Source: Carya illinoinensis
Lineage: Eukaryota > Streptophyta > Magnoliopsida > Fagales > Juglandaceae
Reading direction: 5' to 3'
DNA: 64,000 bases
Assembly: GCF_018687715.1 (NCBI RefSeq)
Contig: NC_056760.1
Span: 40,709,501-40,773,500, forward strand
A program made the position numbers and the translations under genes. Shown one piece after another: positions 1 to 11,978 of the stretch. Numbering within the stretch: the first letter of the stretch is position 1; the number at the start of each line of letters is the position of its first letter. The notes under the pieces are model-generated. The model was not told the origin of the DNA. It made no database searches and saw only the letters and a program-made list of their open reading frames with translations.

Positions 1-1393
1 AGTTGGTACTGGAAAGGAAACTGGATTCCATCCTCTTCCCTGTATTCTGTAGACTCTTGTCATTTTCTCTTTTGCTCTTGTTTGTTACTAAGAACTTGTG
101 TTTGGAAAATTAGTTATTGAGCTTTTCAACTCCTATTGGGAATATAATTAGCAAGTGGAGTTTCCCTCCACACAACTCTATATTATAATAGTTGGTATGG
201 CCTTTTTGCAAATATAAATATCTCTCTCACATGGCATGATTTTAGGTTTATATCTCTCAAACTACTTATCAAAAAAAAAAAAAAAAGGTTTATATCTCTC
301 AAACTACCATTCCAATCTCACTTATACATATGAACTACTACTTAGTGTAAATTGGACCCTAATTTGAAGTTTAATGTTTGATACCATGCTCATTTTCTCC
401 ACCAAATGAGTAATTAAAGCTCCTAGAGATATCTAGGCAAGCTAATCTGTTGGTTGATAAACAATAGATTGGATAGAAGCTACAATTTGAGAGGAATTAA
501 TGCTATTTGATATGCAAATGTAAAAAATAAAATAAAATTTTGGAAATGGACTATGTATTAGACGACTTTTGATCAACTAAAGTTTTATCATAATTTCCAA
601 AGTTTGGCTTCAAGTAAACTCAAAACATGCTTCAAAGAGCTGGCTTTGCATATCCTTTTCACTTATCCTTCCACTTTTATAGATTTGTATTATTTAATCC
701 TTGATAGATCTGCTGCTAAGTCCACATGATAACCTTTCAATTTCCAACTAGAGCTATAAGAAGCTACATAAAGATATTACACAGTTCATGACATACAAAC
801 CTTTATGTAACTGTTCTTATCAACAATGATTTTGTGTGACAATAAATTTCTTTACAACTACTTACTAGAGCTTTAAATTTTTTTGTTTGTTACTAAGATT
901 TGAATGGGTTAATTCTTTATTGACTTTCCATTTCATGCTTTATCTTTTTATTTCAATCAATGAATATTAGTACTACCGAGTTGGAAATTTTCATATTTCA
1001 TGAAATATTTTTATTAACTCTTGTTGGAAATGCAAGAATGGTTTGATAAATAAGTAATTTATTTTAAAAAAAAAACTTTATGGTGATGATTCTCTTGTGT
1101 GTTTTTTTTTTTTTTTTTTGTCTTCTATATTCATTCTTGATGTTCTCACATTTTGTCTGTTTGTGCAACAAGGAGAAGAATTCATACTAGCTGACTATGT
1201 TATATATTCATACGTAAACTCGCATTTTCCACACTCTTCTTTGTACTCCAGTTGCCTTCCACTTCATATATTTCTTGGGCTGTTATTCATTGACTTCATA
1301 TTTGAGTTTTGGTTGCTTTTATCAGGATAATAATTTTATTTATTCACGTGTATAAATGAATGGTTTTTTTAATGGTATGCCAATAACATGCTC
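1..1393. other. AT-rich spacer, no gene recognised
   Basis: No convincing exon is seen. The stretch contains homopolymer runs and a 22-bp direct repeat around a poly(A) tract, listed separately. Open frames here are short and low in complexity. Confidence 0.6.
244..307 (+). repeat. Direct repeat flanking a short tail plus poly(A)
   Basis: A 22-bp sequence at 244-265 is repeated exactly at 286-307. Between the copies lie only TTATC and a run of about 15-16 A. This is what a poly(A)-tailed retroposition would leave after near-total 5' truncation: a target-site duplication around a few 3'-end bases and the tail. Replication slippage is an alternative. Confidence 0.6.
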
Positions 1394-1401
1394 ATTTTCT
1401 A

Positions 1402-2318
1402 TAGGGGTGTAAAAAAAAACCGGCAAACCGGAAAATCGGCCCGGACCAAACCGGACCGGACTGGTTGTGCCGGTTTTGGAACGGTTCGGTCCGGAACCGG
1501 TTTTCATAAATGAAAAACTGGCCGGAACCGGTCCGGTTTCGATTTCGGTTAGTTTTGGACCGGACCGAACCGGACCGGACCGGTACTATTTATATATTAA
1601 TATTATATATAATATATAATATATTTTATATTATATATAATTTTTAATCACATAAAAAATAATCACATATATACTAATACTAATATTCTAATATAGATTA
1701 TAGTTAATACTCATACTAATATAGTTATACTAAATTATCAAAAGTAATACTAACATATAGTTATACTAATAGTCTAATATTAATACTATTATATTGTCTA
1801 ATATATTATATAGCTATAACTAATACTAATATATATATACTAATACTAATCGTCTAATATAGGATTATAGCAGATTTTTTTTTTTACACTAAATTTCTTA
1901 TTTTGGTTTTTGTTTTATAGCAGTTTTTTATATAGCGAATTTTGTTTATATAACAGATTTTTTTTATAAAGCAGATTTTTTATATCAGAATTTTTTACAT
2001 AACAGATTTTTTTTTTTATAAACCAGATTTTTGATAGCAGAATTTTTTTACATAGCAGAATTTTTTTTGCAAAGCAGATTTTTGTAAATGATAAACAGAA
2101 TTTTTTAAATCAGTTTTTTCTTTTAAACAGAATTTTTATAAAAAATTTATATTTTATTAAAACCGGACCAAACCGGACCGGAAACCGGTAAAATCGGAAT
2201 ACCGGTTTAGGAAGAAAATCGGTGCGTAATCCGTTTTGAAAAATGCAAAATCGGTACCTACCGGTTCAGTCCTAGATTTTGTACAAAACCGGACCAAACC
2301 GGACCCGTTACACCCCTA
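1402..2318. mobile_element. hAT-type non-autonomous element (917 bp)
   Basis: The ends are inverted repeats, TAGGGGTGTAA on the left and its complement on the right. They are flanked by a perfect 8-bp target duplication ATTTTCTA (1394-1401 and 2319-2326), the length used by hAT transposases. About 200 bp inside the left end and 150 bp inside the right end are packed with ACCGGACC-type subterminal repeats in both orientations. The centre is an AT-rich tract (about 1590-1860) followed by an irregular tandem array of an AGCAGATTTTT-like unit (about 1868-2135). No transposase coding sequence is present, so it would need a transposase in trans. Confidence 0.9.
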
Positions 2319-2326
2319 ATTTTCTA

Positions 2327-3039
2327 TATGCTTAGTATTGGAATATCGCAGCTGTCCTGGTAATATCATTGCTTTTTTACAGTTCATTTGATATACTAAT
2401 TTTTTATTTGATGTTGGGTCATTTGCAGTGTTGCATATTTCTCAGGGGAGGGGGCTGTTATTAGGCTGTGATGATGGTATTATAGTGCGGGTTAAGTCAC
2501 AATTGTTAATGGGGCCCCATCGATATGTCGAGATAATCCTCACCCGGATGACCATATTGCAGTTTGTGGTACTTTCCACAAAAGGCAATTGAGGTTTGGG
2601 TGAGGTTTTGTAACCATTCGATGTTGGGCTTCTTACTTACGCATGCTGTTAATATTTACACCATTCTGAACCTTTTTATTTATTAATATATTCGATATAT
2701 TAATAAATCAGATGTGGATGCTCTTATTTAGCATTATTGTGATTTTCATGCTATTTGGTTGTTGTTTTATATTATGTTGTGATAGAGAAATAATGTGTAA
2801 ACTAAACCCCTTTGGCTGTAATGATGACAACCACATGTGGGGGGATACGGAGAATTTATGGTCATTTCCTCAATGACTAGGTAACCTGAACGGCCAACAA
2901 GTACTGGCAACCAGTTGTTGTAGCCATGAGTGGATAGCCAAATTTCCAATATGTCACCAACCGGTTTCTGAGTCAACAATCCCGATTAAGCCCCAAACTT
3001 CAAAGTGACATGTCTAACAATTCAATGCTTTTTTAGATA
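2327..3039. other. Spacer with one exon-like stretch
   Basis: From about 2430 to 2596 a reading frame stays open after a possible acceptor (TTTGCAG at about 2424-2430) and ends at TGA. It encodes about 55 residues that I cannot assign to a family. It may be the last exon of a gene broken by the hAT insertion, or chance. At 2711-2723 lies ATGTGGATGCTC, a PIF/Harbinger MITE-like terminus with no partner nearby. Confidence 0.3.
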
Positions 3040-4245
3040 TGGATTCATAAGACCCTGGACATATGTACTTCACCAACCTCCTTAGTCAAGATCTTTAACT
3101 CGACTCCACTTACGGCGGGTAAAGTGAAACATCTCCTATGACCCTTGATAACTCTCCACCCCTACCCCCTAACGAGCCTATAGGCGTTAGGAAATCAATC
3201 AAGAGTGCGAACTTCACCCTCAAATAAGATAAGTTAATTGTCTCCGCATGGCTAAATTGTAGCGATACTGTTCATGGAACAGATCAAAGACACTTCCAAC
3301 TTTGAGAAAAAAATATTTGAGTGCTTCCAGCAATTTAAAGAAATCACAAATGAGCAAACAATAAAGTTTTTAATACATCAGTAGTCGGTTATTCAAAATG
3401 CCACAAGCAAATTTTGTATGAAACTAACCCAAGTTGAAATGTTGAATCAAAGTGGCATGACTGAGCAAGACAAGGTAGAATTTCCATACTCTTACTTGTT
3501 TTACGAAAAATTTACTTTTTCCTACATTGGTTTAACATGAATTTTTTTGTTGTTTACATGCAAGTTTGACGAGGCTAAAATTATGTACCAATCACTAGAA
3601 AAACACCCCTTCCAGTTCAAGCATTGTTGACACCTGTTGAACGACCAACCTAAGTGGATTTGGTGCGTCACAAAGGAGGATCCAAAGCGAAGGAAGACGA
3701 TGTCCCTGTCCTCAACCCCAACTCGATGTTCTGGCTCGACGGTTGATTCAGTTTTTGATTTTGAGGTAGATAATGTGATGGAGGATGAAGTTATCGAATT
3801 GGACCGACCAATGGGTAGGAAACCTAAGAAAGGAAAACAAAAGGCCCAAGACAGGCAAGCAGAGTTAAATTTCCAACTCAGGAAAATGAAGTATACTCTT
3901 TTAGATGAGTCACGCGCTCAGGAGAAATAATTTTATCACTTTAAGGCTAAAAAGATAGAGTATGACAAAAAGAAAGAGGGAAAAGAATTACATTTTGAGG
4001 ATGAATGAATGAGGTTTGAGGCCAAGAATATAATAATTGATCATAAAAAAGAGTTAAATAAAATCTGTCAAGAGGATGAAAGACTGAGGTTAGAGGCGCA
4101 GAAAGTAGAGCTCGTGAAGAAAGAAGCAGATCAACGCATTATAATGATGAATGTGAGTGCCATGCCAGAAATGCAACAGTTCTATTTCTAGCAACTACAA
4201 AGGAAAATTATGGCGAGACGTGAAAGTAGCCCAGATTTGGATTGA
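3040..4245 (+). pseudogene. PIF/Harbinger ORF1-like MYB/trihelix gene, decayed
   Basis: Conceptual translation across stops gives the layout of the DNA-binding partner protein of plant PIF/Harbinger elements. There is a weak SANT/trihelix region at about 3190-3470, with a readable segment ending NQSGMTEQDK. An apparent intron follows (about 3475-3563), then a segment reading FDEAKIMYQSL. After that comes a NAM-associated C-terminal domain with the hallmark DRPMGRKPKKGK at about 3805-3840, and a charged, helical tail rich in E, K and R. Several in-frame stops and at least one frameshift interrupt it. Known role of the family: binds transposon ends with the transposase. It converges on the transposase remnant at 4665-5459, the normal partner gene. 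No function is expected now. Confidence 0.75.
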
Positions 4246-4664
4246 TTTCTATTTTTGTAAATAGTTTATTTATTTATTTAATATGTTTCGAACAATGATA
4301 GATGAGTATATGGATTCACTAAACCTTTGTATTTCAATGCTTTGTGGTGTAAATTGATATTTTTAAGCAAGGAAATAGCCCATATGAATTTCAAAAATAA
4401 TTACAAATTACCTCTAATATGGTTGCTATTAACATGAAGGAAATACGAAATAAAATTTGATTACCATTAATCTAGTCACTACTAACATAAATGACATACA
4501 AATGCAACAGAGAAAAAAAAAAACATAATCACTACTAACATGAAGGAAATACAAATGAATTGGAGATTAAATCAAATATAGTCACTGCTAACATAAAGGA
4601 AATACCATACTAATGCGACATGCCTAATGTTGGGAATATAAAAGCCATTGATGTTCAATTAGAT
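4246..4664. other. AT-rich gap between the two Harbinger genes
   Basis: Non-coding, with a loose repeated phrase about AACATGAAGGAAATAC and variants at 4432, 4536 and 4590. It separates the 3' ends of two convergent decayed genes of one element. Confidence 0.5.
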
Positions 4665-5459
4665 CTACTTAAAACTGATGATGTGTCGAGTTGTCTCTAA
4701 TATGATGATGACGCTGGATGAAGTCCGTAAGCTTGGTTGTATGATTGCATGAGAGTTCCGGGAATTCATCATTAAGTTGATCATACTCAATGTTCGAATC
4801 CTCACTATCATCACGCTATCTTTAATGATCATATTATATAAAATAACACATGCTTTCATTATATTTGTTAGTTCTTTCACTTTGAACATTCAGGAAGGTC
4901 CACGAATGATAGCAAATCTTTTCTTGCGGATTCTTGTACTTTCACAAAATTTTTCTTCTTATTCCCTCGTGGTGATGGAATCGTCTTCACAAAAGTTCAC
5001 CACTTGGGATAAATATCGTCCACAAGGTAATGCGTATGTATTCGTCTATAACTCTCCAGTAACCACATATGTTAGCATTCTAAGTACTGCGGTTATCTTT
5101 TACATAACAGATAAACTGAGTCTTTTAACATTATTTTTTCTCTGGTTGAAGTACGACTCGTAAGACTCTATCTCATTTAGAATACGAAGAAATAGAGGAC
5201 GGCTCATCTGAAATCTCATTCGAAATAGATTCGACGGATATATTGGATTTTCTGAGAAATAATTGCGAAATAGGTGCTCGTGCCCCTGAATATGATCATG
5301 CCGAATAAACTTATAATGTTGGTGATTGCTACGATGCCTCGATGACTGTCCATCGACGTCGTCATTAATCCCAATATCGCTATCATTTTCAGAAAATACG
5401 TATGTCAACAATTTGCGAAAGAAAGTACAAACCATTTGATCAAGGGAGTGGGAGATCAT
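4665..5459 (-). pseudogene. PIF/Harbinger transposase (HARBI1-like), internally deleted
   Basis: The first part (5459 down to about 5095) matches the N-terminal half of plant HARBI1-like nucleases: HDHIQGHEHLFRNYF followed by MSRPLFLRILNE. After an in-frame stop the frame skips to a short piece that resembles the YLADGIYPKW region, then to RFAIIRGP and the family C-terminal motif NIMKACVILYNMI at about 4835-4885. Most of the DDE catalytic core between these pieces is missing, and at least two stops and one frameshift are present. Intact proteins are about 430 residues; about half that is readable here. The pairing with the ORF1-like gene at 3040-4245 supports the assignment. It cannot encode an active transposase. 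Confidence 0.8.
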
Positions 5460-5543
5460 GATAGACTATTGAATTTTGGTTCTATAGATCAAATGAGACT
5501 TGAGTTTGTAAGAATATGAATGCTAACAATATGCATATTTATA

Positions 5544-5704
5544 GAGGAAAAAGTTATCGTTACATATATGATAAAAAATATTACCGTTTGAGAGAAGACA
5601 AAAAAAATTACCGTTTAAGAAAAGACAAAAAATGTTACCATTGGAGAAATGATAAAAAATATTACCATTACAGAAATGACAAAAAAATTTATCATCAATA
5701 CGTG
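5544..5704. repeat. 27-bp minisatellite, about 6 copies
   Basis: Five units of 27 bp, of the form GA(T/C)AAAAAATATTACC plus 12 variable bases, run from 5570 to 5704. A more diverged first unit starts near 5544. The period is a multiple of three, which creates a spurious K/Y-rich reading frame. It lies between the transposase start and the putative element end, where subterminal repeats are common. Confidence 0.8.
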
Positions 5705-5722
5705 ACTAGGTATTACGATTAG

Positions 5723-6590
5723 AGAAGCTGATAAATAGTACTAAATAAAAAAAATTGTGTATCACATTAGAAAATGCACATATTAAAAAAAAATTACTAT
5801 TTTTATAATACGAATTTCAGTTTGAAAAATAATATTGTATCTGAAAGTCAAAATCGTATAAATATTTAGTATAAAGTAAAATTTGAAAAGAAAATAATAA
5901 GACAAAAGAGTTAGTAGTTAAGATTGTAAATGGAAGAGAGAAAAAAAAGTAATAAAAAAGAATAAATAAATATTATTTAATAGAATAAAAATAGGGACGG
6001 TAAATACGATGCAGGAGATTTTTAGAAAATGAATAAAATTTAGAGATAAATTTGAAGGAATGTGATTTTGAGTTAAATTATAGAGAACTTTATAAAAAAC
6101 TGGATGTGGATGCTCTAACACGGCATAACTATTCTGTATATTTGCAAAATGATATTTAGATTAACTTCCAATTTAATAAACAATTCTACCATTGTTTTAA
6201 AGAAATAGGAATTGGGGCTAGTGGCTCTGGACGACAACGTAAAATTGAGACATCCATTTTATATTTTGAACTCACTTGAACCAAACTCCATCTTTTGAAA
6301 CTTAGCTTTGTAGAGATTACATTATCTCTCTATATGCATCATCTGACATAAAAAGAGAGGCTCTCGTTATTTTGTAACACTAAAAAGGTTATGAATCTTG
6401 CAAGAAAGTACAAAACCAGCTGAGCTAACAAAATAAAACAGTTGCATAGAGAATAACGATCATTGTGAATAGCGTATGAAAAGCAATATAATGTGCATTA
6501 CCACATTAATTCAGAAACTACAGAATCATGGAAATGAGGGCATATTCTCCGGCATTTAACTCTTTCAGGACTAACCTAAATGGGTATAGG
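5723..6590. other. AT-rich spacer, no gene recognised
   Basis: Low-complexity A-rich DNA continuing from the Harbinger remnant into ordinary spacer. Nothing coding is supported. Confidence 0.5.
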
Positions 6591-7070
6591 GGATGGGTAT
6601 CTCACCTTCAACGACGCCGTTATTCCCACGGCGGGAGAGGAGGCTCGACTTAGGGTATCGTTTGGCCTACTTGGTTCACGGGAGCGAAGGAGAACGTTGT
6701 TCCCATGACGGGAGAGAAGGCGGGCTCTGGGTATCGGCCTAGTTGTTTTGCGATGGAAGGAGCGAAGGAGAACATTGTTTCCATGGTATGAGAGGAGGAG
6801 CGGAGGAGAAAAGATGTCATAATCTTGCGGAGGAGAAAAGCCGTTTGGGTGGTTTGCGATGGAGTGAAGGAGAAAAGTCGTCTAATGTTTTTTTTGCTTT
6901 TGAATTTCAAACTCAAAATGAAACTTGAAGATAACGAAGGGACACAAGTTAATTGACACAAAACAGGAGGAGGGAGAGGTTGGCATTCGGAGAAGGCGGG
7001 AGAAATGAAAAAAAAAAAGAGTCCACGTAGGACGGGTGATAAATCAGCAGTGAACTAAATATCATTACCC
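6591..7070. repeat. G-rich degenerate repeat block
   Basis: The phrase GGAGCGAAGGAGAA and relatives such as GGAGAGAAGGCGGGCT recur imperfectly with a spacing near 90-100 bp (about 6683, 6768 and 6860). The block differs sharply from its AT-rich surroundings. Open frames on both strands here look like repeat artefacts. It may be the interior of an unidentified MITE; no ends were confirmed. Confidence 0.4.
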
Positions 7071-7601
7071 ACAACTACATCATATTCAATTTCCAAGCCT
7101 TTGGAACAAGGTCTGGAGCTGTCAAGCGAAGTGTTCTCGGAGAGTGTTTGGATTGCGCAGTATTTTTATTTTTTTGCCATTTAAGGTATTGAAATATCGT
7201 ACGGGTGTAAGTAGATTTGGGCTGCGAACGGGGACACAGGTCCAATCACAGTAAGTATTTTGCAAGTGCAATGATTAGAAAATGAGTTAAACAATACACA
7301 ATAAAAGATACCGTTCTTGAGTACATGGTTATTTCTTTACCCTAATGATTGAAGCCCACCAGCCCACACCTAATTTGGATAAATTTCATCCCACTCTATG
7401 GGCCATATAAGAATTTTATAGGAGGAGGAGAATTAGAAATTTGGGCCTTCAAAAACCTTTTCCCCCAAAAATTTCGTAGGGTGATGGGCCCTCTAACCCC
7501 TAACGGCATTGGGCACTTCATAAAATCCAATTTTTTTTTTTCCATTTTAGGCCCAAAGAATCTTACCGTTACGATATAAAGAGACAACAAATATTTTTGA
7601 T
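7071..7601. other. Spacer, unassigned
   Basis: Moderately GC-richer spacer containing a run of GGGCC/GGCCC words (about 7390-7560). No gene, domain or clear terminal repeats were recognised. Confidence 0.4.
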
Positions 7602-7610
7602 ATTTAGGCC

Positions 7611-7856
7611 GGATAATGATAGATTTATTATCTTCTTATAATTTTTTTCTTATTTATTTTATTTTTTTAATTTTTATTATTTTTAATAGTTAAAAAAGTA
7701 ACTATTAGTGAAATTATATATATATTTTTTAAATTTTTTCTTAATGATTAAGGTTGTTAAAAAAATACTTAAAAGAAAATACTAAAAAAATAAAAATTTC
7801 AAATACATTAAGAGTGATAAATAGATGGTAATAGATTAGTAAGTTTATCATTACCC
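7611..7856. mobile_element. Mutator-type MITE (246 bp)
   Basis: It begins GGATAATGATA and ends TATCATTACCC, an inverted pair with one difference. It is flanked by a perfect 9-bp target duplication ATTTAGGCC (7602-7610 and 7857-7865). A 9-bp duplication is the signature of Mutator-like transposases. The interior is AT-rich and non-coding. Confidence 0.85.
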
Positions 7857-7865
7857 ATTTAGGCC

Positions 7866-8940
7866 TGTTACAATCTCTTGAATAGTTCACTCTTATCTTT
7901 GTCGTATTAAGAAAGAGTAATGTTAGAAATAAATTTCAAACAGATAAATTTTATACAAGGACTTTTGTAAAAAGTAAGTTTCACTAATAAAAAATATTTC
8001 TTTTTACACTTTTTTAAAGGTGAAATCCACTTTTAACAAAAGCTTGCAAGAGACTTATCCATTTAGGGCTTGTTCAAATAATGTCTCATTTAGAAATAAA
8101 GTGACTAATTGATTAGGTTGTAACATAAAAGCTAAGGAAGCCTTTTGCATGTTTCCTACATACATAATGAGCCTATTAATTTAGGATATAATTACTAAAT
8201 ATTCTTCATTTTTGAAGTTGTAATTCTCGTTGTACATTTTAAATAAAGATGATTTATGATCCTTCTTTTAACTTTGAAGCATCCAACTCGATCAAAGTAG
8301 TACTCATGCTTCCTCATGAACAGAGTATTAATTTTACATTCTTAGACAAGATCATCAAGTTAATTCAGATCACTTTCAACTTTCTACGAAGAAGTTCATG
8401 TATGTGTGTATAGCATGCATATCTACACTATTATAGATATATAAATAATGTTAGATATAGTTATAGAGTATGTATATCTATCACATTTCTTTTGAAACTA
8501 TTAAAATAAATTTTTTTATATAAATTCTAGATTTTTTCATTTTTTTCAAATGGAGTACTCGGGACTTCATGCACACTCTAAAACTATATGTATATATCAA
8601 GTGGAAAGGTAATACCGTTCTTTTCTTCTCAAATTAACTTTGTTAATGATCAGATTCATGCTATTGGAGAGGGAATTTATAATTCCCTCATGTACTTGAA
8701 TTTGAGTTGCAAACATCTTGTAGGTTTCATGGCCTTGAACTACTATTTAGTTAATATATATGTTGGTAGATTTGTATATATAATATTGTTGCAATGAATG
8801 TTGGTAGATTTATATATCAGATGGTGGTTATTTACGTATAAAAGGTCATTATGGAAGTCAATTTTGGTACACTTTATTTTGAGGTTTTGATCTTCAGCAG
8901 ATATTTGGATTCTCTGTTAGGATATATGTGAGTTTAACAG
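7866..8940. other. AT-rich spacer, no gene recognised
   Basis: The stretch contains MITE-like phrases (for example at 7915-8070) without confirmed ends. No supported coding sequence. Confidence 0.45.
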
Positions 8941-9664
8941 GTTGCATTTCTACTAGTTGTCATTGGTGAAAACAAACTGTTATATAGTGTCTGGTTGGTG
9001 AGGAAACAAGTTTTATCACAATATGCCACAAGCGTGTCACCAACAAATTTGGTGAAAAAAGGTTTTTTCTCACATAATCTCCACTTGTTTCGACCAATGA
9101 CCCTCATGGAATTGACTAATGGCCACCACACCAAATCATTAGCATAAAAGTTATTGTTAACACGATGGATATCAACCATTTCTTTTGTCACGACCACAAT
9201 ACATGAATAAAGGAGTTTGGCTACGATAAGGTATCACGGGAAATATGTATTTCCAATAATACAAATTGGTGCATAGTAAGTTTGTTTGACAAATATAGAG
9301 CTCAATAAAACTCAATTGTCACCCAACGTAATCATCCCAAAAGTAACATTAGTCACGACTTAGGAAGTGGGGAAAAACTTTATACCATCAAATGTGCGAC
9401 AAAATGTTTCTTGGCTTCGGACTGTTGGCTATATTTGTCACCACAAAAGTCTAATTGGCAACGAAATTTGTCACGGAGGAAAATAGATATTGTCACAATA
9501 ATTAGTCATGGGAAAAAGTGTATTTTTCTCGCCAAATAATATCTTGATAGATAAATTATTATTACTCATAAATTATATCACCGACAAAATTAGTGAAAAA
9601 AAGTTTTTTATCACATAGTTTCGAATGACCCTCACGGAAAAAGCCAGTACCGTTTGTTGTAGTG
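8941..9664. mobile_element. CACTA-type remnant with one terminus
   Basis: The right end reads TTTGTTGTAGTG (to 9664), the complement of the CACTACAACAAA terminus used by CACTA elements and by the large element at 35314. No left terminus was found. Subterminal-like direct repeats are visible: segments at about 9037-9110 and 9577-9640 share GGTGAAAAAAGGTTTTTTC-like and AATGACCCTCA-type phrases, with GTCAC/GTGAC words throughout. No transposase coding is present. It is probably an end-truncated, non-autonomous copy of a different subfamily from the 12-kb element. Confidence 0.5.
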
Positions 9665-10928
9665 TTCGCCAATATTTTATCTTATTACACTATTTCAAAA
9701 GAATTTTGAAGGAAATTTCGACCGATTGCTTATATCCAGGCAAAATCTCTCTCTCTCTCTCTCTCTAGATCAGGCCTTAGGAACTTCTAATTGTCGGTGG
9801 TCATCAAGACAAAAAAGTAAAGAGTCTCACGCGCAAACCTGCACATAAAGCTACCACAATTAATAAAGTCCAATGTCCATGGTTTCACAGAAATGGACTT
9901 TTCTTTTGGTTGAGTTTAAGTAAACAAATGAAAAACCATTACGAATTATTGGGACGAATCAGCTACATCATCATCATCATCATCCTCATCTTGATCAATT
10001 CTTTACTCGTATGTACCCACGATCGATGGAGTTAAGGTCTTTAATAAACAGCAGTAGACCAGTTCCTCGATTTTCGTGCATCTTCCAGAGGGAGGCCGGA
10101 GGTCTTTGCCGTGTGTGGATTTGTAATGAATCGGTAATCCACCAACCTATATATCACCAGGCAGCCAGCCACTCAAAACTTAATTTATTTAAGGAGAAAG
10201 CGACAAAATTTAATCCAAATTTCTCTTACATTAATTAATTAATTAATTAAGAAGCTATATATATAAATATATATAATCGAGTTCATGATGATCTTTTAAT
10301 TTGGCTGTCGCAGCTTCCTTCAACGACAGTAATGCCATTTGCCATTAATTAAGTTGACCACGCAAGGAACATATATATATATATATATATATAATATGGC
10401 CTATCCGTCCAACTAATAAATTTTTCTTTAATGTTTTCCGTCTCTATCCCAAGATCTGAATATTACTAATATATATATTTTGATATTCAAACAGAGTTTC
10501 TTATATAGAATTAACCAATTATATATATATTAATTCAGGTATCCACATCTTGAGATCATGTGTAGTCATGATGAAATGCTTGCACGGATCAGTGATCAAA
10601 ATAGAAAAATGTAATAAAAATGTCGATACAGATCATCATCATCATCATCAGTAGTAGATCACCTCACAGAATAATTAACTAATTAAGTGGTTCACCACTT
10701 CTGAATTATATATATCTATATAAATATATATATATATACGTATATGTATGATTGTATATATTCATAGACGATACCTTTTTCCTCACATTGACCAATTAGG
10801 CTACATACATATATGATCGATGGACCCACTTTCCAAATTATTACTAGTTTCTTCTTTTTTTATATATAATTAATGTATACAAGGTTAATTTTGAACAGTC
10901 TGAGGATCGGAGGCTGTTTTCTTATTAT

Positions 10929-11160
10929 TAGAAGGACGATGCTACGTCTACATAGAAACGTCACCGAAAAGGTAAAACAATTTTTTTTTTCATTTTTTAT
11001 ATGTATTTTTTTAATATATTTAAATATTTTTTAAAAATAAACAAAAATCATAACATCATTTAAAAACAATTTTTTAATCACTAATTAAAAAAACATATAT
11101 TAAAAAAAATAAAAAGTACAATCGTGATCACCTTCTATGAATAAAGCATTATCCTTATTA
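10929..11160. repeat. MITE-like AT-rich repeat
   Basis: Starts near GGACGATGCTACGTCTAC, has a T-rich then A-rich interior that can fold back on itself, and ends near CTTCTATGAATAAAGCATT. Similar T/A architectures recur at about 19026-19240 and 60035-60230, which suggests a family. Ends and target duplication were not confirmed. Confidence 0.35.
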
Positions 11161-11978
11161 GAAACTACTGCTGGCTAAAGCCGCGTGCTAGCTACCAGGT
11201 TTTTTGTCTTCGATCGATCGGAAGCAGCACGCTAGCATGCATGCATGTATGGAATTTAGCAAAAGTCATTAGAAACTTCTGATCACTCAGACAATATTAA
11301 TTCAAACCCTCAAAATTTATTACAATTAATGACAATGCAGCTAGCAACCCGCGTTGAACAGGATCCCTCTACGTAACTAATCATTCAGATTTTCCTGTAT
11401 ATATATTAATATAATATATATATTTACATAAATGATGGCCGGACATGATCAACTAATTGTAACGAAGTTTATGCTGAATATGCATCGATCTTTGCATATA
11501 TATTTAATAAAAAAAACTTTTGGAATCATTTCAACTAATTAATTTGAACCTCATTGTTCGAAGTTCAAACATTGATCACATAAATTATAACTATATATAT
11601 ATATCCTAAAGTCCATGAATTAGTTGAAGTATTGAAATCAACTATTTACTTTGATATTAATATTGCACATGGTGCATTTACCATATATATATGGTTATAA
11701 ATTATTAAATCGGAAATAGCTAGCTAGCTAGAAATTAATACATGCATGATGATCAACAACTTTTCTTCATTGCCAAGGCAACTTAATTAGGCGCAAGTGA
11801 CCAGCTCATGCATCCATTCTTAATTGTCAACGGCTACCTAACGAATAACGACCAGGACAACTCCAAAACGTATCTTCTCAGTTCGGAACAAGCTGCGAAT
11901 AATTCTTTAGATTAATCGAGGATAACGAACTTGGGGACGACGCAATTTTCAAATTCGTATAACTTGCTAATACTTAGG

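Larger units (their letters stand above)
3040..6115. mobile_element. Decayed PIF/Harbinger element (ends tentative)
   Basis: The unit holds the two convergent genes typical of the superfamily, ORF1 (MYB-like) and transposase, both broken. A Harbinger-like right terminus, GGATGTGGATGCTC followed by TAA, is at 6101-6117, about 650 bp upstream of the transposase. I could not find the matching inverted left terminus. A similar motif at 2711 points the same way rather than inward, so the left boundary is unknown and the start given is the first recognisable coding remnant. Confidence 0.55.

Noticed and set aside
5516..5722. K/Y/R-rich small protein
   Set aside because: Produced by a 27-bp minisatellite whose period is a multiple of three.
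2711..6115. Motifs ATGTGGATGCTC at 2711 and 6104 as the two TIRs of the Harbinger element
   Set aside because: Both read in the same direction; terminal inverted repeats must face each other.
6650..6961. 103-codon minus-strand frame as a gene
   Set aside because: It overlaps a degenerate G-rich repeat, has a plus-strand counterpart frame, and shows no domain or codon structure of a gene.
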